A stretch of DNA of 64,000 nucleotides from NCBI RefSeq assembly GCF_015711015.1, contig NZ_CP064653.1:3534001-3598000 (forward strand), in the 5' to 3' direction. A program made the translations under genes and the position numbers. This document shows positions 48,453-56,859 of this stretch, one piece after another (the stretch's first letter is position 1; each line of letters opens with the position of its first letter). Under the pieces are notes generated by a model that saw only the letters and a program-made list of their open reading frames with translations, did no database searches and was not told the DNA's origin. Source of the stretch: Methylomonas sp. LL1. Lineage in GTDB: Bacteria > Pseudomonadota > Gammaproteobacteria > Methylococcales > Methylomonadaceae.

Positions 48453-49171
48453 AACAAGACCACCGCCAGCAATACCGCGGTTTCCACCAGTTCCACCGCA
48501 GCCCCATAGACATCGCCGGTGACGCCGCCCAAGCGGGTTATCGCCGCATAGCGTATCCATAGCAACAGAAACCCGGCCAGCAATACATTGAACCATCCCA
48601 TGATCATGCCGGCGAACGCCAGCGAAATCAGCAGTACCCAACGCGCATCGCTGAACGGCAAATGTTGCAGAATTTTTTCCGCCAACCCCCGAGGACTGAC
48701 ATAGGGAGTTGACAGCATCAACACCAATATTGCGCTTCGGCCCAATAACGGCGCCAGCATCAAGCAGATCAGATTATTTTGCTGGATCAACACCAGCACG
48801 GCGGCCCATTTCAACAGCAGCACCAACAATAAAGCCAGTACGGCAATCGGACCCGCCGCCGGGTCTTTCATGATCTGTAGACTGCGCTGCCGGTTGCCAA
48901 GCCCCCCTACCCAGGCATCGGCACAGTCGGCCAGTCCATCCAGATGCAAGCCGCCGGTTAGCCCTACCCATGCGCTCAATACCACGGCGGCGGCCAGCAT
49001 ATCCGGGCTGCCCGACAGCAAAAGCGCCAGAATACTCAGCAACACTCCGATCACAAATCCGACTAGCGGGTAATACAATACCGAGCGGCCCAAGGCGTCG
49101 TCATCCGCAATAAACGGGTAACTAACCGGAATCCGCGTCAAAAATTGCAGTGCTATCAGGAAAGAATCCAT
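48449..49171 (-). CDS. cobS: Adenosylcobinamide-GDP ribazoletransferase
   Basis: A 240-residue multi-pass membrane protein that joins alpha-ribazole to adenosylcobinamide-GDP, the final step of cobalamin assembly. The substrate signature is GGLHLDGLADCADAWVGG (about 72-89). Six to seven hydrophobic segments follow. It is the first gene of the cobS-bluB-cobQ operon; both junctions overlap by 4 bp. Confidence 0.95.
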   Translation of the reverse strand: MDSFLIALQFLTRIPVSYPFIADDDALGRSVLYYPLVGFVIGVLLSILALLLSGSPDMLAAAVVLSAWVGLTGGLHLDGLADCADAWVGGLGNRQRSLQIMKDPAAGPIAVLALLLVLLLKWAAVLVLIQQNNLICLMLAPLLGRSAILVLMLSTPYVSPRGLAEKILQHLPFSDARWVLLISLAFAGMIMGWFNVLLAGFLLLWIRYAAITRLGGVTGDVYGAAVELVETAVLLAVVLL

Positions 49172-49273
49172 GGGTGGGCTGATTGAGTGAAATAGTGTGT
49201 CTAAAAAGACCAGGCAAAAGGGTTGGACTCAAAACAGCATAGCAAACCTTTTGCCTTTCGCCATTGGCTTAAT

Positions 49274-49687
49274 TTATTTCAAATGTCGGCCTTTGGCATC
49301 CTTGTTGATATGTCCGGTAAAAATCAATACTCCTTCGATGAAACCCCAGACCACCCCAAATCCGCCGGTTAAATAAGTTACGATGACTTGAGTGATGCCC
49401 AGGCCCCAAAATCCCAGGTACATCCGGTGCAAGCCGATCGCGCCGAACACGATACCCAATAGCGCCGCCACTATATGGCTTTTCGCCGGCTTAGTATCCA
49501 CTAAATAGGCGCCGACCGGCCCGATCTCGGTCACTTCGCCGTGTTCGTGGTCGAAATCGACATCGTCACCCTCTTTCGGTGGCTCTTGGGAAGTCCATTG
49601 ATCAACATGAAATTCGTAAAATTTGTCTTCGAACTTAACGATTCCGGTCTGGCAGCGTTCGTCGTAACTTTCTATATGTCCAAGCAT
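49274..49687 (-). CDS. TM2 domain membrane protein
   Basis: A 137-residue protein. The first 65 residues are a soluble beta-rich domain (MLGHIESYDERCQTGIVKFE, resembling a cold-shock-like or OB-type barrel). The rest is a TM2 domain of two helices with the conserved LGIVFGAIGLHRMYLG and WGFIEGVLIFTG. It begins 5 bp after cobT ends, so it may ride on the same transcript. No role in B12 synthesis is known. Confidence 0.82.
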   Translation of the reverse strand: MLGHIESYDERCQTGIVKFEDKFYEFHVDQWTSQEPPKEGDDVDFDHEHGEVTEIGPVGAYLVDTKPAKSHIVAALLGIVFGAIGLHRMYLGFWGLGITQVIVTYLTGGFGVVWGFIEGVLIFTGHINKDAKGRHLK

Positions 49688-49692
49688 GGTTT

Positions 49693-50733
49693 TTATCCTG
49701 TTGTTATATTTGCTTGTGTAAAAGTGGCCATTTCATTATGCAGGCGGCAAGCCATTTGTAAAATCGGCACCGCCATCAACGCGCCGCTGGCCTCGCCCAG
49801 GCGCATGCGTAAATTTAAAATCGGCTCGGCAGCCAACGCGTCCAACACTATTTTATGGCCTTTTTCCTCGGAACGGTGACCATAAAAAAACCAATCCCGG
49901 CAAGCCGGGTTGATTCTACTTGCCGTCAGCGCAGCCACGCTGCTAATAAAACCGTCGACCATTACCGGCAAGCCGTGCTGAGCAGCGCGGATGTAAGCGG
50001 CGACCAGAGCCGCGATTTCGAATCCACCTAAAGTCCGCAATATTGCCAGCGGCGAGTCCAAATGCTTTTGATGCCTGTGCAAGGCCTGCTCGATCACGGC
50101 GGCCTTATGGGCGATTTGTGCGTCATTCAAGCCGGTGCCGGCTCCGGTGATATGGCAGGCCGGAATGGCCAGCAAGGCCGCCGACATCGCGCTGGCGCTG
50201 GCGGTATTGGCTATGCCCATTTCACCGCCGACAAACAAGTCGGCTTTAGCCTCGATGGCTCGGGTGACGGCCGATTGCCCCGCTACCAGCGCCAGCTCTA
50301 ATTGCAACGCTGTCATCGCCGGCTCGATTTTGAAGTTCCCGGTGCCGCATCCGGCGCGGTGGTTGACCACGTTCGGTAGGTCGACCGGTTGCAGCAAACC
50401 GACATCGATCACCTCGAAGCGGGCGTTCAGATGTTTTGCCAGCACATTGACCGCCGCGCCGCCGGCGGCAAAATTTTTCACCATTTCCGATGTCACCGCT
50501 TGTGGAAAAGCTGACACGCCTTCGGCGGCGATGCCGTGATCGGCGGCGAAGACGCTGACGTGGACGTGTTGCAGATTTGGATCGTCCCGGCCCTGCATCG
50601 CGGCGAGTCTGACGGCAAGCTGTTCCAGCATGCCTAGTGAACCAGGGGGCTTGGTCAATTGGGCTTGCCTGTCCAGCGCTCGCTGGTAAAACGCCGTGTC
50701 GGGCGCGGCGATCTGGTCTAAAAGAGGTTTCAT
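49693..50733 (-). CDS. cobT: Nicotinate-nucleotide-dimethylbenzimidazole phosphoribosyltransferase
   Basis: A 346-residue enzyme that makes alpha-ribazole-5'-phosphate from DMB and NaMN. Conserved blocks are LTKPPGSLGMLEQLA, FAADHGIAAEGVSAFP, GEMGIANTASA and RLGEASGALMAVPIL with the catalytic Glu. It uses the DMB made by BluB. It is separated from cobU by 210 bp that contain a dispersed repeat. Confidence 0.97.
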   Translation of the reverse strand: MKPLLDQIAAPDTAFYQRALDRQAQLTKPPGSLGMLEQLAVRLAAMQGRDDPNLQHVHVSVFAADHGIAAEGVSAFPQAVTSEMVKNFAAGGAAVNVLAKHLNARFEVIDVGLLQPVDLPNVVNHRAGCGTGNFKIEPAMTALQLELALVAGQSAVTRAIEAKADLFVGGEMGIANTASASAMSAALLAIPACHITGAGTGLNDAQIAHKAAVIEQALHRHQKHLDSPLAILRTLGGFEIAALVAAYIRAAQHGLPVMVDGFISSVAALTASRINPACRDWFFYGHRSEEKGHKIVLDALAAEPILNLRMRLGEASGALMAVPILQMACRLHNEMATFTQANITTG

Positions 50734-50798
50734 CTTGGATTTAGCGAGTGTATAGGAAAAGTTGGCTTAATCGACCGCCGGACATGGGAAATAAATAA

Positions 50799-50868
50799 GG
50801 ATGCCGTCAAAAATAAGTTCCCTATATTCGAATGCCCTGTAGGGGAGAATTCATTCGCCCCAGGGAAC
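50799..50868 (-). repeat. Dispersed intergenic repeat, right module
   Basis: The reverse complement matches 11368-11429 at nearly every position (GAATTC, CCCTACAGG, ATTCGAATAT, GGGAACTTATTTTTGACGG). It lies in the cobU-cobT gap, with the ATTCGAAT palindrome at its centre. Confidence 0.75.
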
Positions 50869-50943
50869 CTTATTGTCGGCAATAGCTTCGGATATCGAAG
50901 CCATTTGATCGGGAACGGCTTGGGTTAGTGATGTAAGCCGACA

Positions 50944-51465
50944 TCATTTTAGTTTTTGCGGCAAACCGGCGCTCACCAACACCACGCTGTCGCAGATTTG
51001 GGCCAAGGCTTGATGCAAAAAACCGGCTTCATCGACGAAACGGCGAGTCAGCGGATCGGCGGCGACCACCCCCATGCCTACTTCGTTGCTGACCATGATT
51101 ACGCGGCCGTCGCAATGGTTCAACGCATCCAGCAAGGCCGTGCGCTGGGTTTGAAATAGCGCTTCTTGCGGATTGCCATTTTTGTCGAACATTACGTTAC
51201 TGAGCCACAGCGTCAGGCAGTCGATCAATAAACAACAGTTGGGACTGGCATGCTGTTGTATTGCGTTTGCCAGTTGGACCGGTTCTTCCAAGGTTTGCCA
51301 TTCCGCGGGCCGCCGATGGCGGTGATGCTCGATGCGTTGCCGCATTTCGGCATCGCCGGCTTCGGCCGTGGCCAGATAGATAACCGGTAGATTGGAGGCG
51401 ACGGCCTGCTGTTCGGCATAACGGCTTTTGCCGGAACGGGCACCGCCCAGTATCAATTCAATCAT
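50944..51465 (-). CDS. cobU: Adenosylcobinamide kinase/guanylyltransferase
   Basis: A 173-residue bifunctional enzyme that phosphorylates adenosylcobinamide and then attaches GMP. The P-loop is GGARSGKSRYAE (residues 6-17), the guanylylated His lies in RIEHHRHRRPAEW (about 46), and MVSNEVGMGVV and RRFVDEAGFLHQ close the active site. Its start overlaps the upstream universal stress protein gene by 8 bp, so it is the end of an operon beginning with the ABC-F gene. Confidence 0.96.
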   Translation of the reverse strand: MIELILGGARSGKSRYAEQQAVASNLPVIYLATAEAGDAEMRQRIEHHRHRRPAEWQTLEEPVQLANAIQQHASPNCCLLIDCLTLWLSNVMFDKNGNPQEALFQTQRTALLDALNHCDGRVIMVSNEVGMGVVAADPLTRRFVDEAGFLHQALAQICDSVVLVSAGLPQKLK

Positions 51466-51898
51466 CTTTTAGGCGTACCGCCAGCACGTCGCATTTGGCG
51501 TGATGCAGCACGCCATTGGCGGTGGAGCCCAATAACAAGGCCAAGCCGTGCCGGCCGTGAGAACCGACCACGATCAAATCTACGCCGTTTTCCTCCGCGA
51601 CCCGCACGATTTCCAGTTTGGCGCTACCCATTTCCAGCCATTGCCGTTGTTCGGGCACTCCCATATCATCGCCCAATTTAGCCAGGCGTTGCTTGGAGGC
51701 GTCCAGCCACTCCTGGGTCAGGTCGACGTCAAATGGAATGGGGCCGTATGCCGCATCGGTAATCGGCAAATTTTCCACTACATGCACCAGGCTCAAATTT
51801 GCCTGATTTTGCTCGGCCAATTGCTTGGCTTTTACCGAAACCTCTTGGCCGTGTTCGGAAAAATCGACGGCCAATAAAATATGTTTATAGTTGTTCAT
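51458..51898 (-). CDS. Universal stress protein UspA family
   Basis: A 146-residue Usp domain. It begins NNYKHILLAVDFSEHG and ends with the ATP-binding loop VVGSHGRHGLALLLGSTANG (about 112-131), followed by VLHHAKCDVLAVR. An intact G-2x-G-9x-G[ST] loop suggests nucleotide binding. It lies in a run of four minus-strand genes with gaps under 10 bp. Confidence 0.93.
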   Translation of the reverse strand: MNNYKHILLAVDFSEHGQEVSVKAKQLAEQNQANLSLVHVVENLPITDAAYGPIPFDVDLTQEWLDASKQRLAKLGDDMGVPEQRQWLEMGSAKLEIVRVAEENGVDLIVVGSHGRHGLALLLGSTANGVLHHAKCDVLAVRLKDD

Positions 51899-51905
51899 AG
51901 CAACC

Positions 51906-52418
51906 TCATTGTGAAGTGTTGGTGATCTCGGGAAACAGCGCGGCCATTACCTGCGAGGACAACATGATATATAAAAGCGCCAATCCCAAACCGAAAAACA
52001 ACGACCTATCCAAGGCATGTCTGATGATGTGCCCGCTGACCAGCCAGTGCCACAATACCAGCGCCAGCATGGCAAAATAAGCTAGATCAGTGGCATGAGT
52101 ATTTAGCGTGGCGATGGCCGGCAAGGCAAAAAAACTGATGACGATGTCGGTACCTATCATCGCGCCCAGTGTTTGCCGAAAGCGGGTGGTTTTGCCGGCG
52201 AAATACAGCAACGGCCAGCAGAACAAAACAATCAGGCTAAAATCCACCACGATTTGCAGCAATGCAGTCGCCAAGGCACCGTTCAACAGCAGAATCAAAA
52301 AATTGATCGCTACATACATCGGCAACAGCAACTTCAAGATCAGCGGCGACGCCGGCACATCCTGCGGCCCTTTCTTGAAAACGGCAATTTGAAAAAACAA
52401 TAGTATCAGTTCGTACAT
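51906..52418 (-). CDS. Uncharacterised integral membrane protein
   Basis: A 170-residue protein with four to five predicted transmembrane helices. A proline-containing loop KGPQDVPASP precedes the second helix. It resembles small Yip1-like membrane proteins in general form, but the link is weak. It begins 2 bp after the ABC-F gene ends and is followed 7 bp later by the universal stress protein gene. Confidence 0.6.
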   Translation of the reverse strand: MYELILLFFQIAVFKKGPQDVPASPLILKLLLPMYVAINFLILLLNGALATALLQIVVDFSLIVLFCWPLLYFAGKTTRFRQTLGAMIGTDIVISFFALPAIATLNTHATDLAYFAMLALVLWHWLVSGHIIRHALDRSLFFGLGLALLYIMLSSQVMAALFPEITNTSQ

Positions 52419-52420
52419 GT

Positions 52421-54313
52421 TTACTCCGCTTGTGACAGATTTTCCTCGGCCGTCATCCAGTCGAGTTCGGCTTGTTCCAGCGCATTATCGGCCTGACTTT
52501 TCCGGCTCAACAGTTTTTTCAATTGTTCCTTATTTTCATCGCTATAGATAGCAGGATCGGCCAGTTGCTGCTCCAGTTCCTGCTGTTCCTTATGATATTT
52601 TTCTACCGCCGCCTCGGCTTTTTTTACCGCATCCAGCAAGGGCTTCAGGCGCTGGCGCCGATCGGCCTCCTGTTTGCGCTGATCCTTGCGCGAGACATTG
52701 GCTTGACTGGACTGATCCACCGCTTCAGGTTCGTTGCCGGCTTTTTTTTGTTCGGCTAGCCATTGTTTGTAATCGTCCAGGTCGCCGTCGAACGGCTGGA
52801 TCTTGCCATCGGCCACCAGCAATAGTTGGTCGGTCACCGAGCGCAGCAAGTGCCGGTCATGCGAGACCACCACGATGGCGCCTTGATATTCCTGCAAGGC
52901 CACGCTCAAGGCATGGCGCATTTCCAGGTCCAGATGGTTGGTCGGTTCGTCCAGCAACAGCAGATTGGGATTTTGATACACCAGTAGCGCCAGTACCAGC
53001 CGGGCTTTTTCGCCGCCGGAAAACGGTCCGACCGGGTCGTTGACCTTGTCGCCGCGAAAATCGAAGCCGCCCAGAAAATTGCGTAAATCCCGCTCCAGCG
53101 CCTGCTTGTCGAGTTGCTGTAGATGCCACAGCGGGCTCTCGTCCAGCCGCAACAGTTCCAGCTGATGCTGGGCAAAATAACCGATATTCAAGTCCTGCGC
53201 GGTTTGCAACTTGCCGCTCAAGGCCGGCATTTGCCCGGCCAACACCTTGATCAAACTGGACTTGCCGGCGCCGTTCGGTCCCAGCAGACCGATGCGGTCG
53301 CCGGGCGAAATCGACAAAGAAGCGTTTTTGATCACCACCTTGTTCGGGTAGCCGATCTCGGCATGCTCGATTTTCAGCAAGGGGTTGGGCATTTTCTTCG
53401 GCGGCGGAAAGCTGAAATTGAACGGCGAATCGACATGAGCCTGGGCGATCAGCTCCATCCGCTCCAGCGCCTTGATCCGGCTTTGCGCCTGTCGAGCCTT
53501 GGTGGCCTGAGCCTTGAAGCGGTCGACGAAACTCTGGATATGAGCAATCTCGCGCTGCTGCTTCTCAAAAGCCGTTTGTTGTTGGGCCAGCTTTTCGGCG
53601 CGCATGCGTTCGAAGTCGGAATAATTGCCGGTGTAAATCTCGGCCTTGCCCTGTTCGATATGGACGATGTGGTCGGTGATGGTGTCCAGAAAATCCCGGT
53701 CGTGCGAGATCAGCAGCAAGGTACCGGGATATTTGCATAACCAATCCTGCAAATAAATCACCGCGTCCAAGTCCAAATGGTTGGTCGGTTCGTCCAAAAG
53801 CAGCACGTCCGAACGGCACATCAGCGCCTGAGCCAGATTCAGACGCATCCTCCAACCGCCGGAAAACGAACTGACCGGCTGGCTTTCTTGCGTGGTGCTG
53901 AAGCCCAAGCCGTTCAGCAAGCGCGAAGCCCTCGCTTGAGCGGTATAGCCGCCGACATGCTCCAGCGAAGCATGCAGTTCGGCCAGCTTCAGGCCATCGT
54001 GGGCTTGCTCGGCTTCGTGCAATTGCCGTTGCAAGCCGCGCAACTCGCGGTCGCCGTCCAACACATAATCGATAGCCGAGCATTCCAGGGCCGGCGTTTC
54101 TTGCGCCACATGCGCCACTTCCAGATTCGGCGGCATGGAAAATTCGCCTTCGTCGGCATGCAGTTCGCCGCGCAGCATCGCAAACAGACTGGATTTGCCG
54201 GCGCCATTGGCCCCGGTCAGACCGATCTTCTGGCCTTTATGTATCGTGAATGAAGCCTCGCTAAACAGTAAACGGTTGCCGCGACGGATGGCGATATTTT
54301 TGAAATTGAGCAT
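52421..54313 (-). CDS. ABC-F family ATPase (YheS-like)
   Basis: A 630-residue soluble protein with two ATP-binding cassettes. Walker A motifs are GANGAGKSSLF (about 34) and GPNGAGKSSLI (about 345). The signature motifs are SSFSGGWRMRL and GPFSGGEKARL, and LLLDEPTNHLDL is present in both halves. A charged linker joins them, and a C-terminal coiled coil (about 535-625) ends the protein. ABC-F proteins act at the ribosomal E site. Length and the C-terminal coiled coil fit YheS. It heads the operon that ends in cobU. Confidence 0.92.
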   Translation of the reverse strand: MLNFKNIAIRRGNRLLFSEASFTIHKGQKIGLTGANGAGKSSLFAMLRGELHADEGEFSMPPNLEVAHVAQETPALECSAIDYVLDGDRELRGLQRQLHEAEQAHDGLKLAELHASLEHVGGYTAQARASRLLNGLGFSTTQESQPVSSFSGGWRMRLNLAQALMCRSDVLLLDEPTNHLDLDAVIYLQDWLCKYPGTLLLISHDRDFLDTITDHIVHIEQGKAEIYTGNYSDFERMRAEKLAQQQTAFEKQQREIAHIQSFVDRFKAQATKARQAQSRIKALERMELIAQAHVDSPFNFSFPPPKKMPNPLLKIEHAEIGYPNKVVIKNASLSISPGDRIGLLGPNGAGKSSLIKVLAGQMPALSGKLQTAQDLNIGYFAQHQLELLRLDESPLWHLQQLDKQALERDLRNFLGGFDFRGDKVNDPVGPFSGGEKARLVLALLVYQNPNLLLLDEPTNHLDLEMRHALSVALQEYQGAIVVVSHDRHLLRSVTDQLLLVADGKIQPFDGDLDDYKQWLAEQKKAGNEPEAVDQSSQANVSRKDQRKQEADRRQRLKPLLDAVKKAEAAVEKYHKEQQELEQQLADPAIYSDENKEQLKKLLSRKSQADNALEQAELDWMTAEENLSQAE

Positions 54314-54797
54314 GTTGGTTAGGGAACGATCTTAAGTGAGTGGCCAAGGCAAAAGGCCGGGCGATGAGGGGATTTTATCGCGGGATGCTTTTGCGGGTGC
54401 GATGATTTTCCAAAAGGGGCGATGCCGAGAGTATCTGTAACCGGTATCTCGCCGCTACAGCAGGTTCTATCTTCATGTGCATCACGCGGCGTACATAGTC
54501 CTGCAAGGTTGGTGGCTTGGTGCTTGACATGGCATGGCTACCTGATAAAGTGCGCTGGCACTCAATATACAGGCGCATTTGGCCTGATTTAGTGGCTGAT
54601 AGCAAGTTATCGAGGGGAATATGCGCGGCTTTCCGAATATCAAGGCAAATGTGCCTGAAAACACCGATAATATCAGGTTATATGGGCGGATTTGTCTGCT
54701 AATCAATAGCTATGCTGCGAGACCGCATGCCAATTAGTCGTGGATTTGGCTCGCAAAACACATTAACTTTTTGCTAGGCGCTTATACAGGGTGTCAT
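54314..54797. other. Intergenic region at the edge of an AT-rich island
   Basis: About 480 bases between the divergent ABC-F and fucosyltransferase-like genes. A 51-codon minus-strand frame (54375-54530) was considered and not accepted. No terminator, RNA gene or repeat was recognised. Confidence 0.5.
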
Positions 54798-55799
54798 ATG
54801 GATTTAAGAAAACTTTACTGGCTTTCACTACAGCACACTGCTGAATTAATAAAAAAAAACAGACCTTTATACAATAGGTTTAATTCTATTTATTGTTTTT
54901 TTCAGCAAAAAAGAAATCATGGCATTTATGCAATAAACATAAACTCTACAAATGGTTTTTTTGCACAGCTCAATTGGTGTATATACATTTTTGATTATTG
55001 TGATCATCTTGGTCTTCGTCCATTTATTCATTTATCCAGCCCTTTTTATACTGTTAAAGCCGGCGACAATTGGCTGGATTATTTTTTCACACAAAATCAG
55101 GCAACCAAGATAGATAAAGATATCCTGGACAACAAAGCAATCATATTCAGTGAAATTTCAGAAATAAATCAACTATGGAATGCAAGCAAAATTTCAGAAA
55201 AAATGTCACTGAATCACGCAAATTATTTACTTAACAAGTATTTAACAATAAGCAATGACATTCAACAATATGTTAATTTATTCGTTCAAGAAAATTTTAG
55301 TCTGAATGGGACTCTAGGCATTCATTTTCGAGGAACAGATAAGACTTCTGAAGCATCACGGGTTAAATGGGAATATGTAAAACAATGCATATCTAATTAT
55401 CTTGAGAAACATAACCAAGTCGATACAATTTTTGTTGCCAGCGATGAAATAGCTTTTATTGAATGGATCAAAGCAGAATTTAACTATAGACTCCGAGTGG
55501 TTTCACACAATGATCAAGAAATCAGCCGTGACGGAAAACCTATTCATGCCAATCCGAATAAAGGCTGTAATTATACCAAGGGAAAAGAAGCGTTAATTAA
55601 TTGCTTGTTATTATCAAAATGTGACGCATTAGTTAGAACTGCATCGTTTCTTTCAGGCTGGGCTAGTATATTTAATCCAACCATGCCCGTGATTATGCTA
55701 AATAAGCCTTACACTCAAACAACTTGGTTCCCCGATAAAGTGATTCTCCAGAATTCTCTGAGCAGTTATTTACCTCACGAAACATCGAAGTCATCATAA
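54798..55799 (+). CDS. Fucosyltransferase-like glycosyltransferase
   Basis: A protein of about 333 residues. The clearest feature is GIHFRGTDKTSEA (about residues 173-185), matching the nucleotide-sugar-binding HxRxTDK motif of the GT23/NodZ and FUT8-type fucosyltransferases. A downstream segment DTIFVASDEIAF and CDALVRTASFLSGWAS fits the donor-binding half. ATG 54798 has AGGGTG upstream. No signal peptide or TM is obvious. Composition is much AT-richer than neighbours, suggesting transfer. Substrate and acceptor are unknown. Confidence 0.68.
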   Translation: MDLRKLYWLSLQHTAELIKKNRPLYNRFNSIYCFFQQKRNHGIYAININSTNGFFAQLNWCIYIFDYCDHLGLRPFIHLSSPFYTVKAGDNWLDYFFTQNQATKIDKDILDNKAIIFSEISEINQLWNASKISEKMSLNHANYLLNKYLTISNDIQQYVNLFVQENFSLNGTLGIHFRGTDKTSEASRVKWEYVKQCISNYLEKHNQVDTIFVASDEIAFIEWIKAEFNYRLRVVSHNDQEISRDGKPIHANPNKGCNYTKGKEALINCLLLSKCDALVRTASFLSGWASIFNPTMPVIMLNKPYTQTTWFPDKVILQNSLSSYLPHETSKSS

Positions 55800-55909
55800 C
55801 AGTCGCGTGGACTGAATGCACCTTTCAATCAGACTATTAGGATATCACCCAAAACTACTTCACTGAATTGATAAGGCGAATTGAGGATAATGCAGCGTTT
55901 TTAACCAGC

Positions 55910-55945
55910 CCGCGTAGGGCGCAATAACCAAAGGGCATTGCGCCG
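55910..55945 (+). repeat. REP-like element, left arm
   Basis: CCGCGTAGGGCGCAATA then an 8-bp internal hairpin pair GGCGCAAT/ATTGCGCC. The right arm at 55966-56003 is its inverted counterpart with changes in the middle. The two arms form a BIME-like unit. Confidence 0.7.
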
Positions 55946-55965
55946 AATGGTCGAATGCCAACATA

Positions 55966-56003
55966 CGGCGCAATATGGCTATCGCCTATTACGCCCTACG
56001 CGG
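55966..56003 (-). repeat. REP-like element, right arm (inverted)
   Basis: The reverse complement begins CCGCGTAGGGCGTAATA and ends ATTGCGCCG, matching the left arm at both ends. It is unrelated in sequence to the GTGGATAAGC REPs at 34.8-35.7 kb. Confidence 0.7.
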
Positions 56004-56140
56004 CTATCGGTGGTGGCGCCGTAGGCTATTATGCCTGTGGCGGCGGTGTCTGGGGCCGGTATGTCCTCGGAGTGATGGAGCGCAGTCCCGAAGCCGTTGC
56101 GTTTTTTAAACCTTGGTTTCCATGGCCGATTGACCGGTAA
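56002..56140 (+). pseudogene. Possible 3' remnant of a Gly-rich membrane protein gene
   Basis: Directly after the REP-like arms, an open frame encodes AIGGGAVGYYACGGGVWGRY.. and ends FFKPWFPWPIDR before a stop. The GGxAxGxxAxGG glycine repeat plus the ending ...EAVxFFxxWFPW resembles the C-terminus of small glycine-repeat membrane proteins. The upstream part of the gene is missing, apparently replaced by the repeats. The family assignment is weak. Confidence 0.35.
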
Positions 56141-56190
56141 ACAAGCGTATTCGGTGTATTGTTAACGGCATAACTCAATCCATTTCCAGC

Positions 56191-56721
56191 ATGAACGATT
56201 TCCCTTTATCGCAAGTTTATCAATTGCTGGAACCGGGGCCGGTGGTGCTGTTGACCACCGCCGACCGGGGGCGAGCCAATGTGATGACGCTGTCCTGGCA
56301 TATGGTGGTGGAGTTCGAGCCGCCATTGCTGGCTTGCGTGGTCAGCAGCGACGATTTCAGTTTTGCTGCGTTGCGGGCCACCGGCGAATGCGTGATAGCC
56401 ATTCCTGCGCTGGAGTTGGCCGCCAAAACGGTTGAAATCGGCAATGTGTCGGGCAGCAAGCTAGACAAATTTCAGACATTCGGCCTGACGCCGGTACCGG
56501 CCGAACAAGTCGCGGCGCCTTTAATCGCCGAATGTATCGCCAATCTGGAATGCCGGGTGGTCGATAGTCGGCTGGTCGACACCTACAATCTGTTTGTGAT
56601 GGAAGTGGTGCAAGCCTGGCACGATCCCGAGCAAGCGGCCGCAAAGACTTTTCATCACCAAGGGTACGGACGTTTCGTGGTCGATGGAGATACCTTGGAG
56701 CTGGCCTCCAAAATGCGCTAA
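56191..56721 (+). CDS. Flavin reductase family protein
   Basis: A 176-residue FMN-binding split-barrel protein of the flavin reductase/DIM6 group. The fold shows GPVVLLTTADRGRANVMTLSW (part of the flavin site, about 16-36), CVVSSDDFSFAALRATGECV and IANLECRVVDS. Such proteins reduce flavins with NAD(P)H or bind FMN for unknown roles. It is a lone gene, convergent with the HD-GYP gene. Confidence 0.88.
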   Translation: MNDFPLSQVYQLLEPGPVVLLTTADRGRANVMTLSWHMVVEFEPPLLACVVSSDDFSFAALRATGECVIAIPALELAAKTVEIGNVSGSKLDKFQTFGLTPVPAEQVAAPLIAECIANLECRVVDSRLVDTYNLFVMEVVQAWHDPEQAAAKTFHHQGYGRFVVDGDTLELASKMR

Positions 56722-56859
56722 TTTGCCGGATGAGGGCAGGTTAGCGGAAGTTGGATTTAAGAGAAAATCGCCGAAGTAGCCGACGCGAACAGTTGACTTC
56801 GACTCCGCTCAGTCAACGGCAAATTGCTTGGATTGGGTACATTTATTGCCATAAATCGC

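Noticed and set aside
54375-54530. A 51-codon minus-strand frame after the ABC-F gene
   Set aside because: No ribosome site, no recognisable family, and composition typical of random sequence.
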